Below, piece after piece: positions 26,684 through 35,277 of a DNA stretch of 57,322 nucleotides. Source of the stretch: Cyclobacteriaceae bacterium (lineage in GTDB: Bacteria; Bacteroidota; Bacteroidia; Cytophagales; Cyclobacteriaceae); NCBI GenBank assembly GCA_020832305.1, contig JAFIEV010000081.1, positions 1-57,322 of the forward strand, read 5' to 3'. A model generated the notes under the pieces. It was given only the letters and a program-made list of their open reading frames with translations. It was not told where the DNA came from and ran no database searches. A program made the position numbers and the translations under genes. How positions within the stretch are numbered: position 1 is the stretch's first letter; each line of letters starts with the position of its first letter.

Positions 26684-27763
26684 TTAAATTCGCATAGGCA
26701 TCTTTTTCTTTTTAATGATCACATGTTTGTCTCCAGTAATTATGTATTTCAATCCCATTACATAGCAAATGCCTTCCAAAACATTTTCTATCCCTTCCCT
26801 GGGATAAGTGGCAGATAACTTTTCTGTAATGGTACCGGGTTCTATGATTTCAATGGTTACACCATATCTTCTTTCAAGTTTAATGGCAATGGATGAAATA
26901 TCATCTTCATGGAAATTTATCCCTCCCGTTTGCCAGATGAGGTCCTCTTCAAGAAATTCAGATTCCTGTACTTTGCCATCCTGAAATACTACCGCTTCTT
27001 TTCTTCTCACTAAAGCAGGTGGCAGCGTATCGTATTGCAATCCATTCACTTTTACAATACCGCTATGTACCTGGATTTTGGTGGGTAGTCCGGCATACGA
27101 ACTAATGTTAAATTCAGTTCCCAATACCTCAGTACAGGCTTCTCTGGTTTTAACTTTGAATGGGCTTTTATCATTTCGTGCAATTTGAAAAAAGGCTTCT
27201 CCTTCCAGTTGAATCTGACGGTTTGACATGTAATTGTCAGGTATAAATATTTTACTGCAGGCATTGAGCTTTATAATACTGCCATCAGGTAAATCTATGG
27301 TACGCAATTGCCTAGGCCCGGTAGATTTTTCAATGTAGGATAAAGAACCATCTTCATTAAAAGCGATTTTCTCGTTGTATTCTTCTTTCTGTTGGGAGGG
27401 AGAAAAAATGTAAAAAAACATCAAGAAGGAGGCGGCTAAAGAAGCGACAGCATAATAAATAACTCTTTTTGAAAACCGTGATTTTTCTTTTTTTAACAAT
27501 GATTTATTCCATTCTGACCTGCTTATTTTTCTTTCAAGCTTATCTAATGCACGGATATCATCAAGCGGATCCTTAGATTTAAAGGGTTTTTCTACCAATA
27601 AAACATATTTGCGGGCTTCATCAATTGATTGTTTATGTTGGGGAAATTCTATATTGTATTGCTCCCATTTCAAAAAATCCTGCAGGTCCTTTTTGAGTAC
27701 CCAGTTTCTGAAGCTGGGATCTGAAATAAGGCGATCTATAAATATGTTGTTCTCCTCCTGCAT
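26684..27763 (-). CDS. FecR-family anti-sigma factor
   Basis: A 359-residue inner-membrane regulator. The cytosolic N-terminal part (~1-95) would hold the sigma factor. One membrane segment follows at about 100-120 (VIYYAVASLAASFLMFFYIF), then the periplasmic FecR domain (~150-250, RTIDLPDGSIIKLN and AFFQIARNDKSPFKVKT). The C-terminal DUF4974-type STN-contact domain is at ~275-355 (INFHEDDISSIAIKLERRYG). It should pass the SusC signal to the ECF sigma encoded 92 bases upstream. Gene order sigma-fecR-susC-susD is the standard trans-envelope signalling cassette of Bacteroidota. Confidence 0.94.
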   Translation of the reverse strand: MQEENNIFIDRLISDPSFRNWVLKKDLQDFLKWEQYNIEFPQHKQSIDEARKYVLLVEKPFKSKDPLDDIRALDKLERKISRSEWNKSLLKKEKSRFSKRVIYYAVASLAASFLMFFYIFSPSQQKEEYNEKIAFNEDGSLSYIEKSTGPRQLRTIDLPDGSIIKLNACSKIFIPDNYMSNRQIQLEGEAFFQIARNDKSPFKVKTREACTEVLGTEFNISSYAGLPTKIQVHSGIVKVNGLQYDTLPPALVRRKEAVVFQDGKVQESEFLEEDLIWQTGGINFHEDDISSIAIKLERRYGVTIEIIEPGTITEKLSATYPREGIENVLEGICYVMGLKYIITGDKHVIIKKKKMPMRI

Positions 27764-27855
27764 CTGGATTTACAATTTATACTACAGAGAAAAAACTACT
27801 CCCGATATACCCATCTTAGAAGAATTTTTTTTAAAAATTTTTAGAATCAATAATT

Positions 27856-28503
27856 TTACCTGCAGTTTTCCCTTAGATGAGCGATTCCGGCACATACCAG
27901 CTTTCTGACGCTATGCACGCTTATATTCATCAAAGCGGCCACTTCCTCATAGGATTTATTATGGCTATATCTATATCTAATGGCCTGTGCCTGTCGCCTA
28001 GGAAGCTTTTCGATAAATGCAAACATACGGTTTATCTGTTGGCCATGTTCATACTCATCTATTTCATCCAAGGTCAGTAAGGTATGCGTTTCCGTTTGGA
28101 GGTAAATTTTTTCATTCATCTTGCGACGTTCAGCATCTTTTTTATAAGAAGCATAGACCGCATTTCTGAAACAAACTACCAGATAATACTTCACCGAATT
28201 AACCTTTGGAAGCTTTTCACGATGGGTCCATAAATAGAAATAGACCTCCTGAATGATGTCATCACAAATATCTTTGTCTACACCAATGGATTTTCCCAGG
28301 GAAAGAAGAAGGGATCGGTACTTTAAAAATAAATCTGCCAGGGACCTGCGGTCGCCATCCAACAGACCTTTCCAAATGTCCTGTTCTGATATTGTATTAC
28401 ATACCGATTCATCTGGTTGAAAACTGCAATCGTTTTCAGCAATATGTTGAAGACCGCCAACTGATTCATTTGACCGAATCTTTTGAGATTTGATTATGGG
28501 CAT
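27856..28503 (-). CDS. ECF-type sigma factor of the PUL
   Basis: A 215-residue sigma factor. Region 2 lies at ~50-115 (GDRRSLADLFLKYRSLLLS, DICDDIIQEVYFYLW), and region 4 at ~160-212 (FIEKLPRRQAQAIRYRYSHN, YEEVAALMNISVHSVRKLV). There is a polar N-terminal extension of about 40 residues. It is the first gene of the locus and is expected to start transcription of susC and the lyase genes when FecR releases it. The tail ends in ENCR. No consensus Bacteroidota promoter (TAnnTTTG) could be placed upstream with confidence. Confidence 0.93.
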   Translation of the reverse strand: MPIIKSQKIRSNESVGGLQHIAENDCSFQPDESVCNTISEQDIWKGLLDGDRRSLADLFLKYRSLLLSLGKSIGVDKDICDDIIQEVYFYLWTHREKLPKVNSVKYYLVVCFRNAVYASYKKDAERRKMNEKIYLQTETHTLLTLDEIDEYEHGQQINRMFAFIEKLPRRQAQAIRYRYSHNKSYEEVAALMNISVHSVRKLVCAGIAHLRENCR

Positions 28504-28885
28504 TGTGGATTATTGTAAATGTTTCACCAAATTGATTATATTTTATTAAAATTATATTTTGATGTAATTCTTTGTGCCTACATTTCGGTAATTTTAATTA
28601 TTTATTTTCAGATCACAAACACTTAAAGGGAATTTTTTTTGTCATGTACAAATATTTAAAAATCTGGTATTCCCCTGAAAATCAGCGTAATTTTAAACCT
28701 TCAGTTTATAAACCGGCTAAACCGGCTAAACCGGGCAAGACGCAAAATCCACAAATTCAAACGCTTGTCACTTTCTGAAGAATAAATTGATTTGCAATGT
28801 TTCTTTAACAGGCAGTTCTGGCCATTTATAAAAAACATTTGAAGGTTAAATAATTAAGAAAGAAAAACAAGGCTAAAGTCTATGA
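28504..28885. other. AT-rich gap upstream of the PUL sigma gene
   Basis: Presumed promoter region of the sigma gene. A short tandem repeat of the 9-mer AAACCGGCT (three units, 28710-28736) is the only visible structure. A plus-strand frame across it would encode Lys-Pro-Ala repeats, but it has no start context or recognisable domain. Confidence 0.5.
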
Positions 28886-29764
28886 TCATTTCACCGATCT
28901 ATAGCTTTCCACCACAACGGTACATAAGATAATGGCACCACCCAGCAAGGTTTGAGAAGAAGGAATTTCATTAAGAAAAAAAATGGCCATAATAATCCCG
29001 AATAATGGCTGCAAACTGCTCATAATGCTTGCTGCAGTTATACTAAGTTTTTTAAAGCTGTAAACAAAGAGGGTATGCCCAAGGGTGGTGGTCAATAAGG
29101 CAAGCGCTAAGATCCATGGCAATTGGGATGGGACATCGGAAATATCAAATATAAAAACGGCCGGCCACAAGAGGAGTGCATTGTACAACATCTGATGATA
29201 CATCAGGGTCATGGCAGAATACAACTGCACATATTTTTTTAGCATAAGATTTCGCAAAGCATATAAAACAGCAGATATAAGTCCTAATAAAGCACCAAGC
29301 GTAACCTTATTGTCAATAGACAGCTCCGGTACCAGCAAAACAACCCCAAACATAACCAGAAGCGCCATAATAAAGCTGCTCCACAAAAAGCGGGTTTTCA
29401 ACAAAACAGGCTCAAGCAATGAGGTAATGACCGGAAAGGTAAATAATGACAGCATGGCCACAGCCACATTGGAAAACTTAAGGGCGTAAAAGTAGGTAAT
29501 CCAATGCGTACTCAGGAAGATTGAACTAATAAATATATGCCTGAAATGCGCCCATGCCCTTATTCGGACAGGGATTTTTCGCAATCGAAGTATTGCCAGC
29601 AACGCCACTGCCGCCAGTAAACACCGCAACCAGATGGTAAGTGCCGGGGCCGTGGTTACGTACCGGCCCAAAGGACCCGATGTGCTCAAAAATATCATGG
29701 CCACATTAAAAACCAATAACTGCTGTATTTTACTTCCCTTACCCAATGTATTTCTTTTAGGCAC
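28886..29764 (-). CDS. EamA/DMT-family inner-membrane transporter
   Basis: A 292-residue protein with ten predicted membrane helices in two repeats of five: the first from about residue 15, the second from about 155 (GALLGLISAVLYALRNLML). The second repeat has the typical late motif ASIMSSLQPLFGIIMAIFFL and LLGGAIILCTVV. Drug/metabolite transporters of this group export amino acids or other small metabolites; the substrate is not visible here. It is transcribed away from the isomerase-like gene at 29860, sharing a ~95-base intergenic region with a palindrome. It is on the same strand as the PUL but downstream of nothing in it, so I do not count it as part of the PUL. Confidence 0.9.
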   Translation of the reverse strand: MPKRNTLGKGSKIQQLLVFNVAMIFLSTSGPLGRYVTTAPALTIWLRCLLAAVALLAILRLRKIPVRIRAWAHFRHIFISSIFLSTHWITYFYALKFSNVAVAMLSLFTFPVITSLLEPVLLKTRFLWSSFIMALLVMFGVVLLVPELSIDNKVTLGALLGLISAVLYALRNLMLKKYVQLYSAMTLMYHQMLYNALLLWPAVFIFDISDVPSQLPWILALALLTTTLGHTLFVYSFKKLSITAASIMSSLQPLFGIIMAIFFLNEIPSSQTLLGGAIILCTVVVESYRSVK

Positions 29765-29804
29765 AAAAAAAGATATTATTTCACAGAAATCCCCATTTTA
29801 CCTA

Positions 29805-29841
29805 ACCTGCCACAAAAAAAATTCATAGATTCGTGGCAGGT
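29805..29841. promoter_or_regulatory. Palindrome in divergent intergenic region
   Basis: The 9-bp arms ACCTGCCAC (29805-29813) and GTGGCAGGT (29833-29841) are perfect complements. They lie between the EamA gene and the isomerase-like gene, just before the latter's ATG. It could be a leader hairpin or an operator. Confidence 0.45.
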
Positions 29842-29859
29842 AGTGAAAAAGAAAAAACT

Positions 29860-30864
29860 ATGACACAAGAAAATGAAAAAGCGATGCTGCTTTCGAGGAG
29901 AAATTTTTTGAGTACTTCAGCTGCATTGGTTGGTTCCGGAATTTTTTCCAGCGGCGCCAGGGCGGGAACGGCCTCTAAAAACCTGCCTGATTCAAATTTT
30001 AATGGCGTGCAAATAGGGGTAATTACCTATAGCTTCAGAAGTATGCCTACAGATGCCGAAAGCATTTTAAAATACCTCAGAGAAGCAAATATCAGTTCAG
30101 TTGAATTGATGGGTGACACCATTGAGCGCTTTGCAGGTATTCCTCATGTAGATGTTCCCGAGTATCCATGGGGCACAGAATTGACAGATGCCCAGAAAGC
30201 AGAACAGGCTGCTGCACGTGAAAAAAGAGCAGAAATTCACCGCAAATGGCGCCTTTCTGCATCTATGAAACCATTTAAAAAACTGCGGCAAATGTATAAC
30301 AAAGCAGGTGTAAACATCGACATCACCAAACTGGGCAGCCCTGGCTGGTCTGATGAAGAAATTGACTATGCCTTTACTGTTGCCAAAACCATGGGAGCAC
30401 GTGGGTTTTCCACTGAAATTTCGGTTGAATCGGCAAAACGACTGGCGCCTTTTGCGAAAAAACACAACCTTTTTGCCATTATGCACAATCATGGCCAGCC
30501 TGGCAGGCCCGGATTTTCGTTTGATGAAATCCTCGATCAGGGTTCACATATTATGCTGAACTTTGATGTTGGTCATTATTTTGGTGCCACCGGCTTGCAC
30601 CCAAATGGTATCATTGAAAAATATCATAATCGCATCGTGAGTCTGCATATGAAAGACAAAACCGCGAAGGATGCAACGCCCCCCGACTCTAATAAACCCT
30701 GGGGCGAAGGGGATACACCCATCGATGAAATATTGCTGTTATTGAAAGAAAAGCAATATCCCATTACGGTAGACATAGAATTGGAATACGCCATTCCTGA
30801 AAATTCAAATGCCGTACTTGAAGTAAAAAAATGTGTGGATTATTGCAGGAATATATTGATTTAG
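29860..30864 (+). CDS. Sugar phosphate isomerase/epimerase-like TIM barrel, Tat-exported
   Basis: A 334-residue protein of the xylose-isomerase-like TIM-barrel family (AP_endonuc_2). I use the ATG at 29860; a GTG at 29833 is inside the upstream palindrome. LSRRNFLSTSAALVG is a twin-arginine signal. Barrel strands carry the usual metal-site pattern: ISSVELMGD, FAIMHNHGQ, MLNFDVGHYFG, IVSLHMKD and TVDIELEY. Exported members of this family occur widely in Bacteroidota and Planctomycetes next to sugar oxidoreductases, and probably act on oxidised sugars in the periplasm. Reaction unknown. A rho-independent terminator follows directly. Confidence 0.85.
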   Translation: MTQENEKAMLLSRRNFLSTSAALVGSGIFSSGARAGTASKNLPDSNFNGVQIGVITYSFRSMPTDAESILKYLREANISSVELMGDTIERFAGIPHVDVPEYPWGTELTDAQKAEQAAAREKRAEIHRKWRLSASMKPFKKLRQMYNKAGVNIDITKLGSPGWSDEEIDYAFTVAKTMGARGFSTEISVESAKRLAPFAKKHNLFAIMHNHGQPGRPGFSFDEILDQGSHIMLNFDVGHYFGATGLHPNGIIEKYHNRIVSLHMKDKTAKDATPPDSNKPWGEGDTPIDEILLLLKEKQYPITVDIELEYAIPENSNAVLEVKKCVDYCRNILI

Positions 30865-30870
30865 CACAAT

Positions 30871-30907
30871 AAAAAAGGCTGTTCAAATAATGCAACAGCC
30901 TTTTTTT
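30871..30907. terminator. Bidirectional rho-independent terminator
   Basis: The stem AAAAAAGGCTGTT / AACAGCCTTTTTTT with a 10-base loop has an A-run on one side and a T-run on the other. It can stop both the isomerase-like gene (plus) and the convergent universal stress gene (minus). Confidence 0.9.
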
Positions 30908-30924
30908 ATTCAAAATTACAAATA

Positions 30925-31788
30925 CTAATCTTCTACGAAGCTAAAAGTGATTACCGGCATTTCAGCTTCCTTTACCATATCATCACTGAAGTAAGAAGTG
31001 AAAAATCTAAGAATACCTGCCTGATTTTGTTTTATAATACCTATAAATCCGGCCTGTATTTTACGTGCAAATTGAATAATACCAGTTGTTTCATCACGGT
31101 GATTGATCACACTCACCGAGTAATTGGTCATACCATGTTCTATTGCCAGTAAGTCGAGACGGTGTTGTATTTCTGAAACCTGCTTAGACTCAAGAATTTG
31201 ATCGGTGACGTAAGCAAAATGAACAGTTGCATTGAGTGCTTTTGTAAAGTATTTTAAAAATTTGAAATTTTTATTGGAGTCTCCTTTTGGAATTTCTTCC
31301 ATAGCCAAAACAATCTTCCCAAAGTTTGAAGGATTATAATTTCCTTTGACAGAGATTACCGGGCAATCGACCTCATAAACCGTCTTTTCTACATGGTTAC
31401 CAGTAAATTGCTCCCCGAAGGTTTGTTCACCGGAAGTCCCCATTATTATAAGATCTATATTATGCTGGCTTACAAATTCATGTATACCTTCACTAAATTT
31501 CGAATTTAAAACTTGTTGATAAACAATAAACCCTTCCGAATGAGCCTGTTCGGCTTTATGCTGTAATTTCTGATTGGCTTGATTCACCATCTCAATATTG
31601 AAAAGATGCATTTCATCATCTATTTTTTTATTGACATCTCCCGTTACCGTCATAGATGATTGATAAGGTTCCGGGAAAAAATGTACCAGATAAATTTCAG
31701 AAGCTGTCATCTGCGCAAAATGAATCGCTAATTGATAACCTTTTTCGGCAATATCTGTAAAATCGTAGGGGACAAGTATTTTTTTCAT
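30925..31788 (-). CDS. Universal stress protein (tandem UspA domains)
   Basis: A 287-residue protein. The start at 31788 is where the domain begins (MKKILVPYDFTDIAEKGYQL); the longer frame adds residues without family features. The first UspA domain (~1-147) has the late GTSG motif region (LIIMGTSGEQTFGEQFTGN) and VDCPVISVKG. The second (~150-287) is degenerate: it keeps strand order but lacks the GxxG-x9-G nucleotide-binding glycines (IGIIKQNQAGILRFFTSYF). Such proteins modulate stress and stationary-phase survival; the first domain might bind ATP. It stands alone between a terminator and a gene-free region. Confidence 0.9.
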   Translation of the reverse strand: MKKILVPYDFTDIAEKGYQLAIHFAQMTASEIYLVHFFPEPYQSSMTVTGDVNKKIDDEMHLFNIEMVNQANQKLQHKAEQAHSEGFIVYQQVLNSKFSEGIHEFVSQHNIDLIIMGTSGEQTFGEQFTGNHVEKTVYEVDCPVISVKGNYNPSNFGKIVLAMEEIPKGDSNKNFKFLKYFTKALNATVHFAYVTDQILESKQVSEIQHRLDLLAIEHGMTNYSVSVINHRDETTGIIQFARKIQAGFIGIIKQNQAGILRFFTSYFSDDMVKEAEMPVITFSFVED

Positions 31789-32314
31789 GATTTCTGATTT
31801 TTTCTGTTTTACACAAAGTGAATAATGCACTTTATCTATAATCAACAAGAAAAAATCAGACCGTAATTCAAAACGCTCCCTGCTACCTCCCAAAGGCATG
31901 CAGCGAATGTTGTCCAGACACCCAAAATCCTCAATTGGGCAAATATTTCTACAATAATTACGTGTAAGTATAATTCAATTTAATCGGACAATTCCTTACT
32001 TTATCAAACACCAAGGCACCGAGAAGAAAATATAGTAACCAACCCTTTCTGTTATTGGGGTTTTCTCCAACGACCACCCCCAAGTTAGCTCATAGCTCGT
32101 AGGTGATTGTTGCCACAACGCAGCTTCCCGTGAGTGAGTGTAGTGAAACGGGTTACAAGCCCTGATTATCATTTTATAGGGCAGAATTGCAAGCCTTGCT
32201 CCAGTATACACATGGATTTATAGATTCTTTTATGGAAAAAAATCATCCAAAGATGATAGAACAATACATGCGAGCGCCAGCTTTAGGTGTACAAATGAAA
32301 ATCCCTTTAGGGAT

Positions 32315-32461
32315 GGCATCTTTGTAGAAAAACCAGATAAGCAGTAGGTAGAGCCCCGTAGGCTGACACCTTTTTTATGAGATAATGCTTTGTTTAAAAA
32401 AAATAGTTTCGCACCTACGGCGCTTATTTTTTTATATTGCTTTAGTTTCTACAAAGATGCC
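32315..32461. repeat. Element bounded by 16-bp inverted repeats
   Basis: GGCATCTTTGTAGAAA (32315-32330) and its exact complement TTTCTACAAAGATGCC (32446-32461) bound 115 bp that include CGCACCTACGGCGC. Near-identical text ("cgcacctacggcgc ... tctacaaagatg") recurs in Bacteroidota genomes as I remember them. Could be a MITE or a structured repeat. Confidence 0.6.
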
Positions 32462-32530
32462 GCGCCTACAGCGCTAAGATGCTGTCTGGCAGAAACAAGA
32501 ATGGGTGATGGGTTGAGTTGTTGTTTAGTT

Positions 32531-32565
32531 GTTTAATTGTTGATTTGTTTAATTGTTGATTTGTT
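32531..32565. repeat. Tandem 16-mer repeat
   Basis: GTTTAATTGTTGATTT occurs twice back to back (32531-32546, 32547-32562) and a third unit begins. A simple-sequence repeat without coding sense. Confidence 0.7.
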
Positions 32566-32910
32566 TAGGCGTTTAGGTGTTGAGTGCTATGCTCGTAGGG
32601 AAGAACAAGGTTATTCTTTACCTTCCCTGTTGTTGGTGCTATCTCCAATGACGCCCCCCATGGAATTAGCTCGGAGTTCGGAGCAAGTTAGATGTTAGCT
32701 CGTAGTTCGTAGATGGAATTTTCCACAAATTCGAAGGTTTTTAGCACATAAGCCCATTAAAAAGCCGGAAGCAACATGTCATGTTTTCAAAACCTGACAT
32801 GTCTTTACACTTGAACGACATTAAATGGCATACACTCGGGACAGCCAACGCTGGTGCACTTGTGCTGCAATTATATATATACAAAACAACCACTTACCAG
32901 CATTTTTATT

Positions 32911-32935
32911 CTGGCGGATTGCAAATCCCTAACAG
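32911..32935 (+). repeat. REP-like repeat, copy 3
   Basis: CTGGCGGATTGCAAATCCC and the following six bases match the complement of 1003-1027 with two mismatches in 25. Opposite orientation to copies 1 and 2. Confidence 0.65.
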
Positions 32936-33009
32936 AATCAGGTATGATTATTTCTGTAATTGATTGGCTGCTGTTTCCAGTACACGTCGCATAAAAGGAC
33001 TATTAACAT

Positions 33010-33102
33010 ATGTCCATAGATTTTACCGGGGTACAGATCCCGCAGGGATCACATGTCTATAGAAGAATGTCATTAAGTAGAAATCGACCCCGTATGGGGT
33101 CG
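33010..33102. repeat. Palindrome cluster
   Basis: GATCCCGCAGGGATC (33037-33051) and CGACCCCGTATGGGGTCG (33085-33102) are near-perfect palindromes about 35 bases apart, flanked by the similar words CATATGTCCATAGA and CACATGTCTATAGA. Looks like a composite REP-type element. Confidence 0.5.
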
Positions 33103-33270
33103 GATGTTGTTGTATCAAAGCAAAATTCGATTTTATTTGCAATGCAAGGCTTACATCCAAAAACCTTCAAATGAAATTGGATATAATATTATAATTCACT
33201 GAATGACAACATGCTAAGAACCACATATCAATCACAATAAAGACCTTCATTTAGAAATTTTACATAGCCT

Positions 33271-33307
33271 GGTACAGGTAGTCTTAAGCTCGTAAACAAC
33301 CTGTACC
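33271..33307 (-). terminator. Hairpin downstream of TonB receptor gene
   Basis: The 9-bp arms GGTACAGGT and ACCTGTACC are perfect complements with a 19-base loop, starting 31 bases after the receptor stop on the minus strand. No clear T-run, so termination is tentative. Confidence 0.4.
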
Positions 33308-33337
33308 TAAGCCGGAAAATTTGAACCAATAGAATTT

Positions 33338-35245
33338 TTATTCATGGCTATGCACGCGGAATTTCAGGCCTCCCATGAGAAAGATGCCTGGCATTATATA
33401 GCCTTGCTGCAAATAATAACGTGTATCCGTCAGGTTTTCCATTCTCGCAAATAACTGAACCGAGGGCAATACCTGATAAGCGGCCTGAATGTTTAGCAGA
33501 AAATAATTCTCTTTTAAGACTTCTGCGCCGGGCATTTGTCCTGTGTTGAGGTGCAAACCCTGTACATATCGACTGGTGAGCATCAGCTGTAAATTCTTCA
33601 ATCGATAATTGGCAATAAATGCCAGGTCATTTTCCGGAGCCAGTATCTGAGGCCTTTCCATATATAAATGACTATAATTTAACCGGAACGAAAGGTTTCG
33701 GTTCAACATATAGTCAGCGCTGAATTCAATACCTCTATGCCTGAATTCACCAGTGTTAATAAATTGCATAGGACCTCCACCAACCCGCGGCATTTGCCGA
33801 ATCAAATTGTCTCCATTGGCTATAAAACCAGTAAGCTCAACATTGAGGTGGTTGTCCAAAAAATTTCTGAGGAAGCTGAGCTCATAATTCCACATGCGCT
33901 CCGGCTCCAGTTCAGTATTGGCCGCACCACCAACGAATAAATTGGCCAATGTAGGGCTTCTGAAACCTTTTGAGGCATTGGCTTTAATGGTGGTATGTTT
34001 ATCAAGGGCTATGGATAATCCTGCATAAGGCACATGTTCGGTACCAAAAACAGAATTATTGACGATTCTGTATCCGCCATTCAGGGATACTGCTCCTAAT
34101 TCCTGACGGATCAATGCATAAACATCAGATTCTGAAACCGCACTATCGACCAGCAATTGGAAGGCTGGAGGTGAATTGGGATTTCCTGCAATACCACCGA
34201 ACCTTTTAAGATCTGTACCCAGCGTTAGTACGCCTCCGCGGGTGTATTGAATATTCTGATAAAACGTAAGGCCATAATTGTAATCCTCTGAATAAAAACC
34301 ATTGGAAAAATTATGATCGCCGAAATTGTAGAACATTCTCAAAGCACCTTCAACCTTTTTGAACGAATTATCAAGAGAAACGGCTGTCCTGCCTCTTTGG
34401 AATTTATACCAATTGTTTTCAATTCTGGGATTGCTTTCCGGACCTGGATCTAAAAATTCAGAATCCGAGTAATTTCCATCAGCGCTCAGGCTCAATTGAT
34501 CGTTGATATCATATTTAACCTTGGCAAAAACAGTTGCATTCTTGAAATTGTCAGTCCCATCGGTGCGGTGACCTCCGGTTCTCTCATAATTACCTCCGGT
34601 AAAAAAATGAAATTTGCCCTTTTTAACACCCCCATGCAGGTTATGTTGCTGTGTATTAAACATACCGGCAGCTGTACTTGCCGACAGATGCATCCCATCC
34701 TTTTCATTTTTTCGGGTAATCAGGTTAATGGCGCCACCCATGGCATTTGTACCGTATAATACCGATGCCGGCCCCCTGATTACTTCTACCCGCTCGATGT
34801 CAGAAGACATATAAGAGTCAGCAATCGGATGACCGAAAATGCCCATAAATTGCGGTTGTCCATCGATAAGTAAAAGTACCCGTGTATTGGCTGGATCTCC
34901 ACTGGTACTCAAACCGCGCATACTTATGCCTCCGGCTGATTCTGGACCTACGCCAAATCCCATCACACTTCTTTCTCCGACAAACAAACCAGGCACCTGA
35001 TAGCTCAATACCGGCAATACATTGCTGCGGTTTGAAATTTCCAGTTCTTCCCTTCCTATTACAGTAATAGGTGAGGGTATTTTACTTTTCTCAAGTTCAA
35101 AACGTGTACCCGTAATAACAAGCGGATCCATTATATACCGGCGCAAACTATCAGCTTCGCTTTCAACCTGGGCAAAGACTACATTTGTAAAAGATAAAAC
35201 AAGACAAATGGCAGCCATTGCCAGAAATGAATAATTTTTGGTCAT
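33338..35245 (-). CDS. TonB-dependent outer-membrane receptor (BtuB/siderophore type)
   Basis: A 635-residue receptor. Signal peptide (~1-25), a TonB-box-like segment near DPLVITGTRFE (~40-50), the plug domain (~55-165, IERVEVIRGPASVLYGTNAMGGAINLIT), then a 22-strand type barrel ending in a weak terminal strand (GGLKFRVHSHE). The length of about 600-650 fits receptors for vitamin B12, iron chelates or metals; it is much shorter than SusC proteins and lacks STN or CarboxypepD domains. The C-terminus ends in histidine-containing HSHE instead of the usual aromatic residue. It is downstream of a phosphoribosyltransferase gene and a small membrane protein gene on the same strand, so its ligand may be a nucleobase-like or cofactor-like compound. 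Confidence 0.9.
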   Translation of the reverse strand: MTKNYSFLAMAAICLVLSFTNVVFAQVESEADSLRRYIMDPLVITGTRFELEKSKIPSPITVIGREELEISNRSNVLPVLSYQVPGLFVGERSVMGFGVGPESAGGISMRGLSTSGDPANTRVLLLIDGQPQFMGIFGHPIADSYMSSDIERVEVIRGPASVLYGTNAMGGAINLITRKNEKDGMHLSASTAAGMFNTQQHNLHGGVKKGKFHFFTGGNYERTGGHRTDGTDNFKNATVFAKVKYDINDQLSLSADGNYSDSEFLDPGPESNPRIENNWYKFQRGRTAVSLDNSFKKVEGALRMFYNFGDHNFSNGFYSEDYNYGLTFYQNIQYTRGGVLTLGTDLKRFGGIAGNPNSPPAFQLLVDSAVSESDVYALIRQELGAVSLNGGYRIVNNSVFGTEHVPYAGLSIALDKHTTIKANASKGFRSPTLANLFVGGAANTELEPERMWNYELSFLRNFLDNHLNVELTGFIANGDNLIRQMPRVGGGPMQFINTGEFRHRGIEFSADYMLNRNLSFRLNYSHLYMERPQILAPENDLAFIANYRLKNLQLMLTSRYVQGLHLNTGQMPGAEVLKENYFLLNIQAAYQVLPSVQLFARMENLTDTRYYLQQGYIMPGIFLMGGLKFRVHSHE

Positions 35246-35277
35246 ATAAGAATTTGGTTTGCTGAAAATTGTTTATT

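Larger units (their letters stand above)
31789..33337. other. 1.5-kb gene-free repeat field
   Basis: No believable gene is present. It holds a 16-bp inverted repeat (32315-32461), a tandem 16-mer (32531-32565), a third REP-like copy (32911-32935), and several palindromes (33037-33051, 33085-33102, 33271-33307). There are also two diverged copies of a block around 32041-32103 and 32621-32713, each with a TTAGCTC word followed by a CGTAG or CGGAG word. It looks like a sink for non-coding repeats. Confidence 0.65.

Noticed and set aside
28572-28778. Small plus-strand frame with Lys-Pro-Ala repeats
   Set aside because: The repeat comes from a simple 9-mer in AT-rich DNA; no start context, no domain, and it lies in the presumed promoter of the sigma gene.
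28886-29764. EamA transporter as a member of the lyase PUL
   Set aside because: It lies upstream of the PUL sigma gene across a 380-base gap, is a generic exporter family, and has no link to glycan uptake.
29833-29859. Upstream GTG start for the isomerase-like gene
   Set aside because: The GTG lies in the arm of a palindrome and would add nine polar residues before the Tat signal; the ATG at 29860 is better.
32996-33130. A group II intron or riboswitch in the palindrome cluster
   Set aside because: Only separate short palindromes are visible, without a domain V-like hairpin or a conserved riboswitch core; it fits a REP-type repeat better.
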